From: Ilyomonas sp964249755
GTDB lineage: Bacteria > Bacteroidota > Bacteroidia > Chitinophagales > Chitinophagaceae
Assembly (NCBI GenBank): GCA_964249755.1
Contig: CAXUDB010000006.1
Coordinates: 16,849-80,848 of the forward strand
Direction of reading: 5' to 3'
Length of the DNA stretch: 64,000 nucleotides
Positions 62,349 through 64,000 of this stretch are shown piece after piece. A program made the position numbers and the translations under genes. Every line of letters starts with the position of its first letter. Position 1 is the stretch's first letter. Below the pieces are notes generated by a model. The model had not been told where the DNA came from. It did no database searches and was given only the letters and a program-made list of their open reading frames with translations.

Positions 62349-63308
62349 ATGCCAAAAGTAACGACCTGCTGTTCCATCATTACAGCTCTGCTGTTGTCGG
62401 CTGCTAATGCCAAAGCACAGGATCCGCATTTCGCCCTCGTGCAGGACATGAACATCTGGTACAACCCCGCTTTAAAAACGGATAAGACGCCCCTGGCACG
62501 CATTAACTTTCGCAGTGTCAGCTATCCAAACATCATCTCTTATACCAGCAAAGCCATCACCTTTGAAGTGCCATTCGTGAGTAAAGACAAAACCGACTAT
62601 AACAATATTCCTTTTGTCAACCTCGCAGCCGGCATCAGTACCGACAATTCCGGTGATCAGTTTATGGCCGCCTCCACTGCCCTGTTAGCTTTATCCTATG
62701 CTTTGCCCCTGAGTGACAACAATACATATCTGGCTATCGGGTTCGAAGGAAATTACTCGTTTAACAGGGTTGGCACTGACTTCCTTACTGGCTTTCCTCC
62801 TCAGTTTGAGAAGAAGGGTGCTTTACACTGGGCAATGACAATAGACCCTTATCAATCCGGTTACAACTACGGGTATCTAACGGCAGGCGTTGGTGTCGCG
62901 CTCTTTCACAGCGATGAGCAAAGCCAATGGTATATCGGCGGGGCTGCCCGCCATTTCAATCATCCCTATACAGAGTGGACGCATTCTGCCCGGTTACCTT
63001 CCGCCTACGGTATACAGGCTGGCTACACAGCGCCCCTCGGTGATCTGAATGAAATCACTGGCTACGGCAATTTTACCTGGCAGCCAGGTAATAACGAAAC
63101 AGTGATCGGTGCGCGCTATACCCGCTACCTCAATGACAGCACAAATACCGCTGCCTCAGCCAGTATAGGCTATCGGGCTGGCGATGCACTGATGCCGGAC
63201 ATTGCAATTCAGATCGGCGCATGCCGGCTGGCACTCTGTTACGAAATAAATATCATCAGCAACTATCATCGCAGGGCATACGAGTTTTCCTTTCTTCTGG
63301 ATCTGTAA
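62349..63308 (+). CDS. PorP/SprF-family outer-membrane protein
   Basis: 319 residues. Signal peptide ending NAKAQ, then DPHFALVQDMNIWYNPALKT, the standard PorP/SprF start (QDPHF.Q....N..YNPA), alternating beta-barrel segments and the typical AIQIGACRLALCYEINI-like C-terminal strands. Family members are part of or associated with the T9SS (gliding/secretion) machinery. This one lacks the PKD/OmpA partners that usually flank it, so it is an orphan. Ends YEFSFLLDL. Confidence 0.85.
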   Translation: MPKVTTCCSIITALLLSAANAKAQDPHFALVQDMNIWYNPALKTDKTPLARINFRSVSYPNIISYTSKAITFEVPFVSKDKTDYNNIPFVNLAAGISTDNSGDQFMAASTALLALSYALPLSDNNTYLAIGFEGNYSFNRVGTDFLTGFPPQFEKKGALHWAMTIDPYQSGYNYGYLTAGVGVALFHSDEQSQWYIGGAARHFNHPYTEWTHSARLPSAYGIQAGYTAPLGDLNEITGYGNFTWQPGNNETVIGARYTRYLNDSTNTAASASIGYRAGDALMPDIAIQIGACRLALCYEINIISNYHRRAYEFSFLLDL

Positions 63309-63318
63309 AAAAGCTCCC

Positions 63319-63420
63319 TTACTCAGCTCCATTCTCCGGTGTGTTAGCGCAGCGCATCTTGAACTTCGGATAAAGCGGGTCTCTGAACTGCAAACACACT
63401 TCCCTAAACTCATCGTAGAT
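63319..63420 (-). pseudogene. C-terminal fragment of an unknown small protein
   Basis: Reverse reading YDEFREVCLQFRDPLYPKFK, MRCANTPENGAE to stop 63319-63321. The core FRDPLYPKFKMRCANT matches FREPYYPFFKVRFANT on the reverse strand at about 51408-51480. Upstream is a trace VVENYVRSPAWMEST over the dyad at 63461. Only the tail of a gene family is present. Confidence 0.45.
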
Positions 63421-63460
63421 TGTTGCTCAACGTAGATTCCATCCACGCTGGACTTCTGAC

Positions 63461-63475
63461 GTAGTTTTCAACTAC
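63461..63475. repeat. Dispersed 15-bp dyad, copy 2
   Basis: GTAGTTTTCAACTAC, identical to 52544-52558, with similar left flank (CTTCTG). Confidence 0.6.
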
Positions 63476-63567
63476 TTGTTTTATTCATCCGCCATTATGA
63501 AAGTGCAGCAAGATCTACCCTGTTCATATCTCAATTTTGCATATCCATGCAAACCATCGGTGTAGAA

Positions 63568-63620
63568 CTACGAAATCTTCGTGCGGTCTCTACGAAATTT
63601 TTGTGTAATACCTACGAAAT
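63568..63620. repeat. Three TACGAAAT repeats at exactly 22-bp period
   Basis: TACGAAAT at 63569, 63591 and 63613. The first two units are CTACGAAATCTTCGTG... and CTACGAAATTTTTGTG..., the third CTACGAAATCTC. Spacing of two helical turns suggests a binding array for a regulator or an origin-like protein; no adjacent gene is intact. Confidence 0.55.
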
Positions 63621-63689
63621 CTCACCTTGTCTGTTTTTTTTGCCGGGAGTTCTCAACTTAGTGCGGAAATCAAATATCTCCTTATTGGC

Positions 63690-63990
63690 ATCACGACCCA
63701 ACTATAATCCAGATGAAATCCAAATCAGCCACACGGCAGCCGTCTCTCTTTATCATCTAAGGTTCCACCGCTTCCGGTTGGGTAGACAAACAAGGCGTTA
63801 GGGGCGCTTCCCCAGCAGCCGCCGCGCCCTTCGGGAGTATCGCCGGAAAAAGCTCATTCCCTTCGTACCACTCGGCGGCAAAATCTTCTATCTCCCCGCA
63901 TTATCAAAGCGCTGGAAGCCTCCGCCAACCGGCAGCCAATAAGGCTGCTATTCATTCCTGTGCAAGGGCGCTGCAATTGCGACTAAGCAT
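63690..63990 (+). pseudogene. Possible helix-turn-helix (HTH_17/excisionase-like) protein fragment
   Basis: GC-rich forward sequence reads REYRRKKLIPFVPLGGKIFY, LP and, in another frame, ALIKALEASANRQPIRLLF. The KKLIPFVxLGGKIFYL motif resembles the wing of Bacteroidota HTH_17 proteins. Upstream helix VSLYHLR is in a third frame. Frame changes and composition make this tentative; the gene may continue beyond the window or be broken. Confidence 0.3.
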
Positions 63991-64000
63991 TCCTATGTCT

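Noticed and set aside
63547..63801. 84-residue forward frame at the right edge
   Set aside because: It runs through the 22-bp repeats and has no protein-like pattern; treated as chance.
1..64000. tRNA, rRNA, CRISPR arrays, insertion sequences
   Set aside because: Looked for T-loop motifs, regular spaced repeats and transposase patterns; none was convincing.

Overview
The window reads as a chromosomal segment of a Bacteroidota member, most likely Chitinophagaceae or a close relative. The grounds are a SusC/SusD pair, a two-component regulator propeller sensor, delta-60 repeats ending in a type IX secretion (T9SS) sorting tail, a PorP/SprF-type membrane protein, a 7TM-AraC regulator, and very weak Shine-Dalgarno signals throughout. 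I saw no rRNA, tRNA, CRISPR array, transposase or integrase.

Region A (1-25 kb) is a polysaccharide-utilisation-type locus. A truncated propeller sensor (minus strand) faces a forward operon of SusC, SusD, an FG-GAP/VCBS (CRTAC1-like) lipoprotein and a PAP2/vanadium-haloperoxidase-fold lipoprotein. After a broken apbE::isomerase junction come a GH18 enzyme and a predicted (alpha/alpha)6 glycosidase on the forward strand. A reverse block then holds two GH92 enzymes, an SGNH hydrolase and a large GH2. GH18 plus GH92 plus GH2 is the toolkit expected for an N-glycan or mannose-rich glycan; this substrate is inferred, not proven.

Region B (25-39 kb) holds housekeeping and accessory genes: a decayed Bcr/CflA exporter, an NAD(P)-binding reductase with a DoxX protein, an ABM-domain protein, a VOC-EVE-MarR operon, a second gene chimera (FtsX permease fused to AraC), an intact MacB/FtsX permease, two serine beta-lactamase-like hydrolases and a 7TM-AraC regulator. 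The two hydrolases share a 15-bp dyad at nearly the same distance from their starts, and the AraC gene lies next to one of them.

Region C (39.9-48.4 kb) is a compact island of mostly unrecognised proteins. A reverse run encodes a GH108 muramidase, a polytopic lipoprotein, two small proteins, a protein with a caspase-like His/Cys arrangement and two signal-less secretome-like proteins. Divergent from it are an unknown 312-residue protein, a TPR histidine kinase and a LytTR response regulator. It looks like a two-component-controlled lysis or effector-release module; this is the best candidate for an undescribed system.

Region D (48.7-61.7 kb) looks like a cassette array. Forward-strand genes (globin, an 81-residue protein present twice, methyltransferase, unknown 232-residue protein, TIR protein, FAD oxidoreductase, VOC protein, DUF1801 protein) are separated by imperfect palindromes of about 125-145 bp that tend to begin TGCCGCTAAC and end GTTRGYGGCA. 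They resemble integron attC sites in architecture but not in strict consensus, and no integrase is visible. A reverse pair (delta-60 repeat protein and a broken esterase) sits in the middle.

Region E (61.7-64 kb) has remnants, an intact PorP/SprF-like gene and a 22-bp-period repeat. Many genes outside Region A's long reading frames carry single-base frameshifts, several in short homopolymers. The two gene-gene chimeras argue for real decay, but uncorrected sequencing indels should be excluded.
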